Below are positions 53,286-64,000 of a DNA stretch of 64,000 nucleotides, piece by piece. The stretch's first letter is position 1; each line of letters begins with the position of its first letter. This DNA comes from Neofusicoccum parvum (Eukaryota; Ascomycota; Dothideomycetes; Botryosphaeriales; Botryosphaeriaceae), in the NCBI GenBank assembly GCA_020912385.1, contig CP087216.1, positions 124,001-188,000 on the forward strand. Direction: 5' to 3'. The position numbers and the translations under genes were made by a program. Under the pieces are notes generated by a model. It saw nothing but the letters and a program-made list of their open reading frames with translations, was not told the DNA's origin and ran no database searches.

Positions 53286-54899
53286 GACCGCCCCGTACAC
53301 GCCTAACGCTCTCCATTAGCCGCGGAGATCGAGGGTCCGCGATCGCCCCATTATCTGGAGGGAAGAGGGTGATCAGCAGCCGGCTGCGCTCCATCCAGGC
53401 GTGGCTTGCTCTACTATCTCTCTCTCTCAGCCCTTTCGTCTGCATGGCCCCCCCGCAGGCGCTAGGTCGGATGTGCCGTAGGCTGGGCGAACGAAAGAGC
53501 GCGGGTCTCTTGTACCTGACGGGGATCCGCGGCGCTGGCAGGCGGGTGGGCAGGCGTTCTCCGTCGGCGCCCGCTCCCCCCCCCCAGCAGAAGCGCGAAG
53601 AACGTATGGCGCCGTGTCAGAAAACAGTGATCTCCCCGCCGTGCCCCTTGCTCCGCGACGTCCTGTCTATCTATCTGTCTGGTCTGTCCCCCAGGCGCCA
53701 AGGTTGCAAATGCTCGTGGCTGAGCGCCGATCACGAGCGAGCCCTCGTCCCCGCGGGATGAATAATGGGCAAGTTCAGCAGGAACAGAGAAGGATGCGCG
53801 AGACGAGGCACGGTGCATCCGTGGAAAGGTTTGGCTGGGTGCAAGGCACGACGAAGAGACGTACTCCGTATCCGCCCTCATCTGATGGCCAGAGCCAACA
53901 ACCTAAATAGAGTGCCGGGTTTGGAGCAGAGACGGGCAGGCTCGGGGGCCGGTGGCGAAGGCCGCCGACAGAGACGCGGCCGGCCCAGGCTCTCGCTCGT
54001 GGGAGAACCCCTGCTGGGACGTTCCGTGACGGCGCGGGAAGAAGGGTCTACTTACTTGCTGCGCAGGTGAGGAGGACAGGACGACGGGTGGGGGCCGGAA
54101 TCGGTATGGAGTTCTGCTCGAACTCTGGTCGCCCCTCCCCCCGGCGGCCGGGGCGTGATTGGGCTGCTCTGACCGGTCGACGATCGCCGCCGCGGGGCCT
54201 GATGCCGCAGCAGCCAGCTGCGCTGGTGTTCATCTACCTGCGACGGAGAGCCCCCAATCATCGCCGCACCCACCACCGCGCAGGCGGCGCGCGCTTCTTC
54301 GGGCCCCGGCGCACATGACGGGCGGCGAGGAAGGGAGAAAAGAAGTTTGTGCCTGGCAGGGAAGGGCAGGCGGGATCGTGCAAACCCTGCCTCCCCAGGT
54401 CCGGACGGGCTTGGCCTGGCCCCCGTCCAGCGGCCAGTGTGGCTCAATTGCGTGCATCTCTGGGGGCTCCGCCGGGCCGAATGGTGATACACGGCAGAGC
54501 AGACGAGCAGACGAGCGGGACGATAAAGCTGAGGCAGCCTGAGGCCGCAAGGCGCCGGCTGCTGCCCCAGGCCGGCGACTCTGGGTGCCCGCCGCGTCAC
54601 GCCGTCCGGCGGCTCGCAGGCCGTCATTTGTGGCCGGTAGCGCGTAAGGGTCGCGATGGCGCCGGAGTTAAGGGCTGGCGCTGGCGCCGCTGCTGGAGCG
54701 CGGCGGCGGAGTCAGGCGTGGGTGGCATCAGGAACCCGGCGGGAAGGGCGAGGCAGGGCCAAGGTGTTTGATCTTCCCTTTCGTTTTGGCGAGCGCGCGC
54801 GCTGAGGTCCGGCCGCGGCCAGCTCCGCTTCGGGAAGGGAGCTTTGGGCGCGGGCCAGAGGGCGAGAGGGCTGTGGCAGCCGGAGATTGAGGCCCTGCT

Positions 54900-54933
54900 G
54901 CTGGCGCTGGCGCTGGCGCTGGCGCTGGCACTG
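54900..54933. repeat. (GCTGGC)n hexanucleotide repeat
   Basis: Four to five near-perfect GCTGGC units with slight degeneration at the 3' end. Confidence 0.8.
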
Positions 54934-56103
54934 GCACGCACGGCGGACCCAGGCCGGGCTGCTTGGCCGGCAGCGGCGCTGCTGGTCTGGTCTGGAACGA
55001 GAGGCGGCCGCAACAGGCACCGCGCAGGCCGCCGCCGCCAGCACGCCGCCATGCAGCGCAGCGCGACCAGCATCTCGGTGTCTACTCCGACCCGGCCGTC
55101 GCGAACGTGCGCTTCCCGTGAAGGTTGGCGGCGCGGCTGGCTGGGGAGGCGCGTCTGCTGGCGCGTGTGTCTGCCCGGCCTCCGTCTGCCTGGCCCTGCC
55201 CGCCTGCGCCGCCCCGTCCGTCCACGCGCGCCGACGACATGGCCGCCCGCTGCGTGTCTCACACCCGGTCTGGCGTGCATTTGCATCGCCAAGTCCGGAG
55301 CCGTCAGCCCTCGATCAGGATTGCGTCGCTAGCGGCAGCGCGCGCGCAACCCACCGCTCGTATCCAGCCCTGCGGCCGGGTTGCCGCATTTGCGTTTCTG
55401 GCCTGCTGCCGCCCGTCCGCAGCAGCACGGCAGCCATCAATCACGCCGTCCCCACCCCCGCTCCGCCCACGCGCGCGGCGCCTGGGAATAAGAAACGGCC
55501 GAGGGGCGAGAAAGCTTGCCGTTGCACGAGGGCTCATTCCTGCTGCGTCACTGCGGTGTGCCTGGCATCTGGCAGCCGTGCCCGTCTGCATCGGGGGTGG
55601 ACCTGCTGCTCCCTTGCGCGGCGGGGCTGTGCAAACCCCAAGAGCGCGCGCCGCGGGCGATACCCAAAGCGGCCGTCTCGGACGGAGCGTCTGGCAGGAA
55701 GTGGGAAGAGAGGTTGAGCCTGGAGAGACGCGATACGAGCAGTATTGATAGCGGCGCTGCTATTGAGGGGCCTTGCATCGTATACCGTCTCGGGCGGCCT
55801 GCTCGTACCGTGAAATTCTGAGCCGGCCATGCTCTCGCCGTGGGGACGGGCAGCGAGCGTGCGACTGCGGTGTCGTCGCCAGTCGACGTCGTTTGCCGGC
55901 GACGATCGCCGCTCCAACATGTGCCTCGCCCGCCTGCACCAGCCAGAAACTGCGCAAGATTCGCGACACGGCGCACGGCCGATCTGCCTCTAGCCCGCCA
56001 GCTCCTAGTGCCTGCCCTGTCGTATTCCTGACCGAGCCCTGTGGCCCTGCCGCCCTGCCGCCCTGCCGCCGCCGCCGGCTGCCCGGATGCCGCACCGCCG
56101 CGG

Positions 56104-56152
56104 CTGCGCTGGTGGTGGTGGTGGTGCTGCTGCTGTGCTGCTGCTGCTGCGG
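56104..56152. repeat. GGT/GCT triplet repeat tract
   Basis: A run of GGT units (GTGGTGGTGGTGGTGGTG) passes into GCT-rich triplets, ending near 56152. Confidence 0.75.
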
Positions 56153-56416
56153 CCCTGCGCGCCCGCCGCGGTGCTTGCTTGCTGGCCTGGCTGCGTGCTG
56201 GCGCCGGCGGCCCTGGCAAGTGGCTCGTCACTGCCGCGAAACCGCCATCCGCCCACTTGGCTCTGTGCCCAGCCTCTGCCCACGACTCAGGGTCCTCCGA
56301 GCCCTACCAACAGGCCCCCGTTTCCAAGCAAGCAAATCATATCATCCTCCCCCCTCACGCCCCGTCCCACCCCTCCTCCCCGTTCCATCCATCGGAACAT
56401 CCGACGCCCGTCTGGC

Positions 56417-56417
<1 letters not shown>

Positions 56418-56447
<30 letters not shown>

Positions 56448-56448
56448 T
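56418..56448. repeat. (CGC)n microsatellite
   Basis: About ten perfect CGC units. Confidence 0.85.
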
Positions 56449-57423
56449 TGCCTCTCCCTACCCCAGTGCCCGCGCCGCCTGCTGCTCGCTCGCTCGACTC
56501 CCCAAACTGCCCGTCCCGTCTGCCCGCCCTACCGCCGCCGCCAGTCGCCGCTACCGCCGCCTCCAGAGCCCAGCCTCTCAGCCCATGTCCATCCCATCAG
56601 TGCTCCCCCCACCCACCACCCGCACGACCACTGACCACTTACCGCCAGCCCTCTTTTCGCGAAATTACCCAAGGAGCAAAGGCGCCAGGCTGGTTGCAGG
56701 CAAACGCAGGCCACAGTTTCGAACTATCCTGCCCTCATGACGCCTAAACCACCCTTGCCCTTCCTTTACTTACCCTGACGCCTCCCTCCTTCCTACTGCC
56801 CCCCCGATTCGGACGAAGTAACGAAAGTGTGATCTGCCCATAAATCCGATCCGAGACTCGTTTCGTCCCGCTGTGGTGTCGCTTCCCTCTCATCATGATC
56901 AGGCATAGCTCATGTCGTCTCCACGCCAGCCCCCAAGTGAGCCGCTCGTTCATTACCGTGTTCGTTCAGGGCAGCGCGGTGCTCCACGCGGCAACGGCAA
57001 AAAGAAAAAAGAAAAAAAAAAGGCGCGCGGCAGGCACGCACGCACACACACACGTCCTTAGGGCTGAGCCGAACATTTCAGAACACGAGCTTTCCCTTCC
57101 TCTATCTCTTTTTTTTTTCTTTCCCGATCCTGACGTATTGCGGCGCTTCGCTTCGCTTCTCCCAACGCAGACGGACCACATGTTACGTGTAATATAGCAA
57201 GCCCACCCACCACACCCCGTCGACCAAGAGTCGTGCGTGCGTGCGCGCGCGTGTTTAGCAGCAATAAAAGGCGTCCAGTGCTTTTGCTTCACGCCGGCTG
57301 CCATTGGCCGCGCTCTTCCTGTCGTCCCCCCTACCCTACCCTTCCTTCCCTTCCTCTCCCTCCCCTGCCACGCCATGCTATACATGCCCTCAACGTTACT
57401 TCCTTCATCCCAGAGAGGAGGGG

Positions 57424-57456
57424 CGTGTGCGCGCGCGCGCGCGTGTGTGTATATGT
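57424..57456. repeat. Alternating GC/GT tract
   Basis: About 30 bp of almost unbroken purine-pyrimidine alternation (GTGTGCGCGCGCGCGCGCGT, then GTGTGTATATGTG), a sequence type that favours Z-DNA. Confidence 0.8.
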
Positions 57457-57929
57457 GAAAGCGGATCCGCGGCGCGCCACGCGCAGCCAGGCAAGAAAGA
57501 CGACCCCAACAGGTCGCTGCGGCGCGTCTCTCCTCCCCCGTCGCGTCTGCAAATCAGCTAAACGCTCACGAGAGGGAGAAGTGCGCAGAGGAAGCACTAA
57601 AGAAAATAAAACGCCGCGCGCGGAGGCCTGCCTGCCCAGCTTGCCCAGCTTGCCCGCGAGCGAGGGAGGGGGGTTTGCAAGTCAGGGACGCCGGCCGGCG
57701 GGCGATTCATGTTGCGCAATAGGCTTTCGGCCCGACTGGGAGCGAGCGCGCTAACCCCGGCCGGCCCAGCCAGCCAGCGCCAAGCGTCCAGCGGGGCGCG
57801 CGTGGTTGGTCCTGTATCGCAGCTGCCGTGCTGTGCGGTGCGGTTTGTGTTGTGGGCATGGCAGTATGTACGTGTAGCGGTGCCGGGCTTGCGCCAGCGT
57901 CGGCGTCGTCCGTGATGCGTGCATCGTGG

Positions 57930-57957
57930 AGTGCTGCTGCTGCTGCTGCTGCTGCGC
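57930..57957. repeat. (GCT)n microsatellite
   Basis: Seven to eight GCT units (CAG on the minus strand), in DNA with no recognised gene. Confidence 0.8.
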
Positions 57958-58816
57958 CGGTTGCTGTGCAACTTGCCCTCCCCCCGTCCGTCTGTTGCCG
58001 TGCGCGCGTGTCTGTCTTGTCCGTCGCGCTTTTGGTTCATTACAATGGCTGCTCGGGCGTTTGGGGGTCAGGCGCGTTCGAGCGCTGTGTCCGTGTGGTT
58101 ATGCCCGCCTGAAGGCTGTGTTTATTTGGCTTTGTTGCGTGCTCTGATGATCGATCTGCACGAGCCCTTTTCGGTGGGAGTGGCGCGTGCCTGGTGGGTT
58201 TCGTTCATGCTTGCAGCGGTCGCTGGTTGCTTGCTTGCTTGTGTTGCTTGCTTGGTGCCAGGGCGGCCCGGAGAAGGCGCCGGGCGCTGGCGTGGGCATG
58301 GGGCTGGGGCTGGGCTAGCTTTTTGCCGCAAGGGTATCAGATGAGGGGAAGAAAAAAAAAGATGGGGGGAGGCAATGGTGCGCGGAGCGGCGCTCGTAGC
58401 GATGCAGCTAGCCATGTTGGCTTCGAGCTTATGCGCCCGGGCATGCAGAGTACAGGAGTCCACAACTTCTTGACACCTTCGCGACCTCAGGTGAGATCCA
58501 AGTGCGCTGTCCAGGGTCTGTGGGGAGGTGTGGTTGGGAGGGCACATGGCCTGCCTGACTGCCATCTTGCCGCCGTTAAACTATCTAAGCGACCTTAACC
58601 CTACAAGCGGCCCCCGTCGATCATCGCCCTGGCTGCTGACGGGCAGACGTCAGGATAGACGACATCTGCATCCGGATGAGCATGCGCCGGCTATCGTCGC
58701 CCCCAATCTGCCTTGCCGCAATGCTCGGAGCGTGCCGTGCATCTTGCGTTCCGCATGAAGCCTGCCGAGCAAGCCATCGCCATGCTTTTCCTGCGAACAT
58801 GCGCTTGCTCCTCTGA

Positions 58817-60647
58817 CTACAGATTGCCCATCCCGGGAGCCCTACCTCCCACTCCAGGCGGTCTCCTGATGCTCGCAACCTGTTCCGAATTCCCCGCGCG
58901 CTTGCGCACCTCGTCCATTCGCCCTTTCGCCAGACTGATGGCCGGGACAACCCAGTCGCCGCAGTTGCACCGCATGCCCTGCCAGGCGTACTTGCCCACG
59001 TTAGTCCTGCACTTGGGGCACTCAAGCCGCCCGTCAAGCTTGCCCTGCTCAAGCTCCACCCTCATCCACGACAAGGGATCGACGAAATAGTGTGAGCAGT
59101 TCGAGGCGTCCAACTTCTGCTGACCGGCTTCATTCGACGCTGCAGGGTGGTCGTTGATGAACGCCGAGGTAGCCAGAGGGCGTCTAAGACAGAGATCAGC
59201 GTCAGACCGTGTCGTAGCATGCCCGGTGAAGCAGTCGCCAGCCTCTCCACCTGCCGCAGCGAGCGCTGAGACACGCCAGGAAACAAGATGGACCGATGCG
59301 ACGCCTCCCCGCTGGACGGGAAAATAGTACCGATCCAGGTACACAGCGGATGCAGCACAGTCCGTGACATTGGATTGCCCGTCTGGGCGAATCGGAACAT
59401 GTGTGTCTGCTCTGTCCGTGCGGAGAGGCCATCCATGCCGGATCGGTGTTATTGGGCTATATCGGCGCGCGTCCATCTCGCTTCCTGATGCATGCGGCCT
59501 CTTGGTGTACGAGGTTAAGAGAGGAGCTCAGCCGGTGCGACGCTCTTTTCGGCAAAAGGGAAACGAAGAATGACGGCGAGGGGCGGCAAGCGTCGGGGCC
59601 AAGGGCGTCGGGAACAGGCTCAACGGGGATCGGCAGCACGAGCAACAGTGCCCTTCGGGCCGCCGTCAATCGCAAGAGGAAAGGTGCGTACCTGCATTTG
59701 CGGCATCTCAGCTCCAGCTCCGCCTGAGCCTCCTTGACGTGCTCGTCCTCGAATCGGATCTTGTCTGCCTCGGGTGCCTGGCCGCATGCGCGGCTCAGCT
59801 CGACCTCGCGCTGGTAGAGCCAGCGCTGGTAGGCCGGCGATTCGTCGATGTTGTCAGACATGTTCATGCGGTGGTAGAGCTCCAGCTGCTTCATGAAGCC
59901 TTCGTTTGGCTCGCAGATCGGGCGGGCCAAGCGAATTTGCTCCAGGGCCTCGGCAGGCGAGATGTGATACTTGTGCATCAGGTAAGCTATGACCACTGTG
60001 GCCGAGCGGGACTTGCCCATAGCACTGCTGCATGTTGGTATGATGCGATGAAAACGGCCACAGTCACGTGCGGAGCGGAAACGGCTCGCGCCGCCATTGG
60101 CCCGGGAGGCGCGACGGACGCAGGAGAGTGCAGATGAGACTCGCAAAAGGAAAACGGGGGAGGCAAGCGGACGCCACGCGGAGTGCAGGCCGTTTTGTCG
60201 CCGTACGGATGACGGAGCGACGTACGTCTGTTGCTTTTGAGGGAGGCAAAAGCGCCAAGCCAGAGATCTGAGCAGGGAAAATGTGGGAGATGTGCATAAT
60301 TCAGCTGCCAAGGGTCACTCACCAATGCACGAGGACGCCACCGCGGCTGTCAAGGCCGGCCTGAATGAAACGGTTGGTCTGCGCGAAGTGCTCCAGCAGG
60401 TTCTCGTCGTCGACGTCGTCGACCTCGACGACATGGTGCTCGTAGGGGCCGAACAGCGCCTTGTCGAGCGGCAGGCGCAGCACCGACAGCACGTGGGTGA
60501 TGTTTGCCTGGGCGAGCGCGTCGCGGCGGCGCAGGGTGAAGAGGCTGCGGCGGCTCCGTCAGCTCGACGGCGCGTCGGTGCCGGGGCCACTACGTACCCG
60601 CCGATGTAGAGGTTGAGGTCACCGGGCACCTTGTCGAGCAGCGCCAT
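58817..60647 (-). CDS. YVH1: Dual-specificity protein phosphatase Yvh1
   Basis: Yvh1 is a phosphatase that also works in 60S ribosome maturation (release of Mrt4), a role that depends on its zinc domain. Four exons, 60647-60598, 60544-60323, 60024-59692 and 59183-58817, give 323 residues. The catalytic half has ANITHVLSVLRLPL, VDDVDDENLLEHF with the likely general-acid Asp, and the active-site loop VHCAMGKSRSATVV with Cys at residue 91 (C-x5-R). AYLMHKYHISPAEALEQIR and ICEPNEGFMKQLELYHRM follow. The C-terminal zinc domain has CRKCRRPLAT, NCSHYFVDPLSWM, RLECPKCRTNVGKYAWQGMR and CNCGDWVVPA. The exon 3 acceptor is a tandem CAGCAG; using the second one gives the correct loop. Length is close to yeast Yvh1 (364). 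Confidence 0.94.
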
Positions 60648-62540
60648 GACAGTGGAGATTTCGGTGTCGAGAGCGGTGGTGCTACCTCGGGTACGGCGTG
60701 GAGCGTTGAAGCGAGCCGGCGGCGTCTGACAAAGCTGAAACCTCGCAGGGCTAGGGCTGGGCGGCGTAGGGACTGGAAGCTGGGGAGAGATGCTACTTGG
60801 CCGGCCGTGCGGGCGATCGTTGCTGCCACTCTGAAATTTCGCTCGGCAAAAAGGCGCATAGCCACACGCTGGACCAGAGCCAGCCCTACGTGCGTGCCCT
60901 ATCCGCCGCGCGCAGGAGGGCCAGGAAAATCCCTCCAGCGCGCGGCCGCTGCTAGGCCGGTTCGGGGCGCGCCTGGCACTCTGGATTTGCATTCTGCAGC
61001 GCGGCTATCGCCCTCGCGCAGGCGCAGGCGCAGGCGCGTGGGTGTTGCACTGCGGATGGCAGAGAGATGGTGGCCATCGCCGATCCGGCGCGGATGCAAC
61101 GCGCTGCAGATTGGGCCTAGGGGATGATCTGGGTGCTCCCTCTCACGGCGCGCTTGAGACATCGGGAGCAGCTGCGCGTGGCCTGAGAGTGGAGTATCGC
61201 GAGCAGGTGAGCACCCCGGTACGAGGGTGCGGAGGCTCGGTCTGGCTGTGCGCGCGCCCTAGCGCCGTCTCCAGCCGGCCAGGGACCGTCAGCAGCGCGC
61301 CGGCCGGGCTGGAGGCACTGCGGGCTGCAGCGCCCTACAACCAGGCCGGCGGGCGCTCGGCGGCGCTGGCTGCTGCGTCGGCGGCCGCTGGCTGCGTCTG
61401 CAGGCGCGATGAGGCGCCCCTTTCGGCGGCGAATAGGGCGTGGGGCCGAGGCTCGTTTGGGCGGGCTGATGCGTTTGGCGTGGAGTGGGGATGAAGAACG
61501 GTAAGGCTGAGCTGGTTAGGGGCCGCCCTGGGAGTCCCCAGCCGTGAGCGCGCGCTGCCCTACGGTGTTACGTGTGCGCTCTCGGGGCGCGGCCTGAGCA
61601 AGTAAGCCTCGCTGCGCCTCCGCGGACCGTCGTAAGGCAGCCCGGCGACTCGCGGGCAGCAAGCAGCGCAGGGAGCGCGCGCGCCCGCCGTAGGGCGCTG
61701 GCAACGGCGGCACTCTGCTGCGCGCCGGGCGGGTGGTTCTCGAATCTCGAGCACTGGTGCCCTCTGCCCTGCTCGATCCCTGCTCATCCGCCTCCAGGGC
61801 GCGGCCCCCTCGGTGGAGTCGCGGGCGGCGCGAGCCAATAGGCCCTAGGCGCCGCCCAGCGCCCACTAAATGTCCTCTCGCGATGCCCTCGCCGTTGAGC
61901 TCATTGCTGCTGTCCAGCTCTCGCACCGCACTCACGCACCCCAAGCTGCATCCCTAAGCCGACCCGGCCAGCATCATCCATCACGCCTGCCAGAGCCCGC
62001 GCCCACTCGCCGCCGCCGCCCAATCACCCGCCAGGCGCCCTGCACGCTCCTTCACGCCTGCGCATGCTGGTGCGACCTCTCGCAATGCAATGATCGCCGC
62101 CCAGCTCACTGACGGCTAAGCTCCTGGACTCAGCAGCGGTGCGCCGAAAGTAAGTTTCGCCCTCAGCGCTGGCTGCGCGCTGCCGCTGGCGCGCCGCCTG
62201 TCTTCAGCCTGGCCCCCCATCCGCTTACCGTATACTGTAGGGCTGAGCGTTCCCGGCCGACACCCGTGCTCGCAGTATCACGACACGATACGGCACCAAA
62301 CCAGCGCAGCCCCTCGCCGCCGCAAGCCATTCACGCTCTCCACCTCCGCTCCTCTGCCTTTTCTCCACCATCCCACCCGCTCTCCCAGCTCCTTGCCTCT
62401 CGCTCCCCTTCCCTTCCCTTCCTTGGCAGCCCTGCCCGTGGCGCCCGAGAGCCGGCCACTCAGCGCCAACCAGCCCTCAGCAGCTGCCCGCCACTAATCC
62501 CCCGACTCAGCTGGTGGCGGCTTCCGCGTCGTCACCCCTA
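60648..62540. promoter_or_regulatory. Divergent GC-rich region upstream of YVH1 and the next gene
   Basis: About 1.9 kb between divergent starts. It must hold both promoters. No gene is recognised; the many open frames are chance GC-rich ones. Confidence 0.4.
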
Positions 62541-64000
62541 ATGGACATGTCGCACGCAACAACGACGCCGTCGATACGAATATATGACTCCGGCGCGCAC
62601 CACTCCCACTTCGCCATCCCGCGCCGGTCGTCCTCGTATGCCTCCCCGACCGCTATTCCCATGGCCATTCCCAATGCACGAGACTCCCCGCCGCCGCCCT
62701 TGCCTCCGCCGCGTTACATCAGCGAATTGAGCGATGGGCAGGATCCCGGGTGGCAGTGGGGCAATGGCCCGAATAGCTCGTCCTTCGGGAAGAATGCCTT
62801 TGGCTCGGTGAAGCCGGGCTCCAGTCTCCTGGGCGGTCAGGTGAAACGGGACCACGCAGAAGAGAGCGAGCGAGGCGTCTGGACGAGGAGAGGAAGCTCG
62901 CTCTCCACGGTCAAGCCCCAGGACACCGACATGGCCGCCGACAGCCTGAGTCACCACAGCGACGAGGATCGCCCCGATCTCCCACTCCCGTCCATGGCGA
63001 ACCACCGGTACGTCGCTCGCAGCGTGCGAAGCGCGCGCTCCCTGCTCCTCGTGTCCCGTGTTCCCTCTGCTAACACGGCCTCGTGCCTCCAGGCTCCAGA
63101 GCGAACGCCAGCTGGGCCAACGCTCCCTCGAGGACTCGTCGCAAGCATACGATAAGCAGCTGCTCTCCAAGATCGGCGGCCCAAACACGCCGAGCCGTGG
63201 CCCTGGCTCCGGTTTCCTCTCGACGAGCGCCCAGGAAACGTCGACGAGCCCGCACAACACATTAAGCAAGCTGAATGGCCAGCTCAAGCCGCTGTCGATG
63301 CCAGACCGTCGCCTGAGCTCCGTCGACCTCTCTGCATCGGGCTGGCCGCCAAGCTCGGGGGCCATCTCGCCGGGCCAGACGGGTTTCCGGAGTCCCATCT
63401 ACGGACCGGGGTCGGGCGAGAACCCTGCACCGCGCCCCTACGGCAGTGTTTCAGGCCCCAGTGGATACGAAGACCCTCACTCGCACAGGGGCAGTTACGA
63501 CCACACCGTTTTCCTAGAACCTGATTTTGCCATGGAGGAGAACGGCATGCGGGATTTGAACCTGAACGATCGCAGCCCTGCTGGATCGGACGAGTATCAG
63601 CTCAGCACCCACGGCGGCCTGAAGAGGCGGGCTTCGTCCCCGCCCACCGAGGCCAACCGCGAAGACCGCCCCAGCGGCGGCAACGACCTCTACCACCGCC
63701 GATCTGCGCAGATGTTGGTCAATCGCAATTCGCCCATTTCACGGTTCCACGCCAACCACGGCTCCGTGTCCTCGACTTCCTCCCTGGGCCAGCGGAACGG
63801 CTCTCTTGGATCCTCGTACGGCCTATCAATCGCCAGCAGCGCAACCAGCTACAACACGGATCGCCTCTCGCCCGGTGCACTTTCGCCTTCGGTCGATGAA
63901 TTCGGACCAGTGTCCCCGTATTCGACCAACAGGTCGCTGAACCCCAGCCCACGTGGCTCCCTGTCAAAGGCGCCGCACCACCAGCGCGGGCTTTCGGGCG
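62541..64000 (+). CDS. 5' part of a Ser/Pro-rich protein, probably a transcription factor (partial)
   Basis: Two exons so far, 62541-63007 and 63093 to the window end, with the frame still open. About 458 residues are visible. All are hydrophilic and disorder-prone, rich in Ser, Pro, Gly and Arg. Blocks such as DLNLNDRSPAGSDEYQLST, GGLKRRASSPPTEANRED, DLYHRRSAQMLVNRNSPISR and NPSPRGSLSKAP have the look of a conserved regulator rather than random repeats. From memory these blocks resemble the N-terminal half of ascomycete C2H2 zinc-finger proteins whose fingers sit near the C-terminus; that part lies outside the window, so the assignment is tentative. No signal peptide or membrane span is seen. 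The ATG at 62541 is the first in frame after a stop. Confidence 0.7.

Larger units (their letters stand above)
50291..58816. other. 8.5-kb GC-rich region without recognised genes
   Basis: Every frame was looked at for family resemblance and none was found; the long open frames on several strands are low-complexity Pro/Arg/Ala/Ser products expected of GC-rich DNA. The region holds a 25-C run, CT tracts, trinucleotide runs and alternating purine-pyrimidine stretches (entered separately). It could contain a long regulatory region, long untranslated leaders or non-coding transcripts. I cannot support any of these from sequence alone. Confidence 0.5.

Overview
The window is nuclear DNA of a filamentous ascomycete (Pezizomycotina, plausibly Dothideomycetes; the class is inferred from gene content only). 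Genes are split by short GT-AG introns (about 45-290 nt), both strands are used evenly, and the families are typical of moulds: HET proteins, a pectin lyase, a PaxM-like monooxygenase, a LaeA-like methyltransferase, Vtc1 and a Yvh1 phosphatase. Exon models were built by hand from splice signals, frame and family conservation. For the spliced models I checked that exon lengths sum to a whole number of codons.

Layout. 0-5.5 kb is an accessory, repeat-rich zone: an intact HET gene, a solo LTR cut by a 5'-truncated LINE, the tail of another LINE, and two copies of a small fold-back element. 5.8-7.4 kb is a secreted pectin lyase, followed by nearly 3 kb without a convincing gene. 10.2-13.2 kb holds a proline-rich membrane glycoprotein and an alpha/beta hydrolase whose intron carries a CAG/CTG repeat. 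14.1-24.8 kb is a housekeeping block: asparagine synthetase, the VAP/Scs2 ER tether, a UBX protein, Nop15-like ribosome biogenesis factor, an SMN homologue and a secreted cupredoxin. 26.3-29.6 kb is accessory again: a 790-residue FAD monooxygenase fused to a polytopic membrane domain, next to a broken HET gene. 29.8-36.4 kb carries a small membrane protein, Coa1, a four-pass membrane protein and a SERF-like peptide. 37.4-38.5 kb is a decayed SNF2 helicase beside AT-rich DNA. 38.8-50.3 kb is a second conserved block: Vtc1, a Tctex-type dynein light chain, a second hydrolase, a LaeA-like methyltransferase, Coq2 and a large JmjC protein. 50.3-58.8 kb is an unusually long GC-rich stretch without recognisable genes, followed by Yvh1, another gene-poor stretch, and the 5' part of a Ser/Pro-rich protein that runs off the end.

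Several neighbours are divergent pairs with 260-460 bp between start codons and may share promoters: VAP/UBX, Nop15/SMN, the 202-aa membrane protein/Coa1, and Vtc1/Tctex. Apart from that the genes are functionally unrelated. The only gene that looks like specialised metabolism is the fused monooxygenase, and no PKS, prenyltransferase or P450 lies nearby. The most distinctive observations are the nested retroelements with exact target duplications, the fold-back pair, the monooxygenase-membrane fusion, a tandem splice acceptor that falls in the Yvh1 active-site loop, and the long gene-free GC-rich tract.
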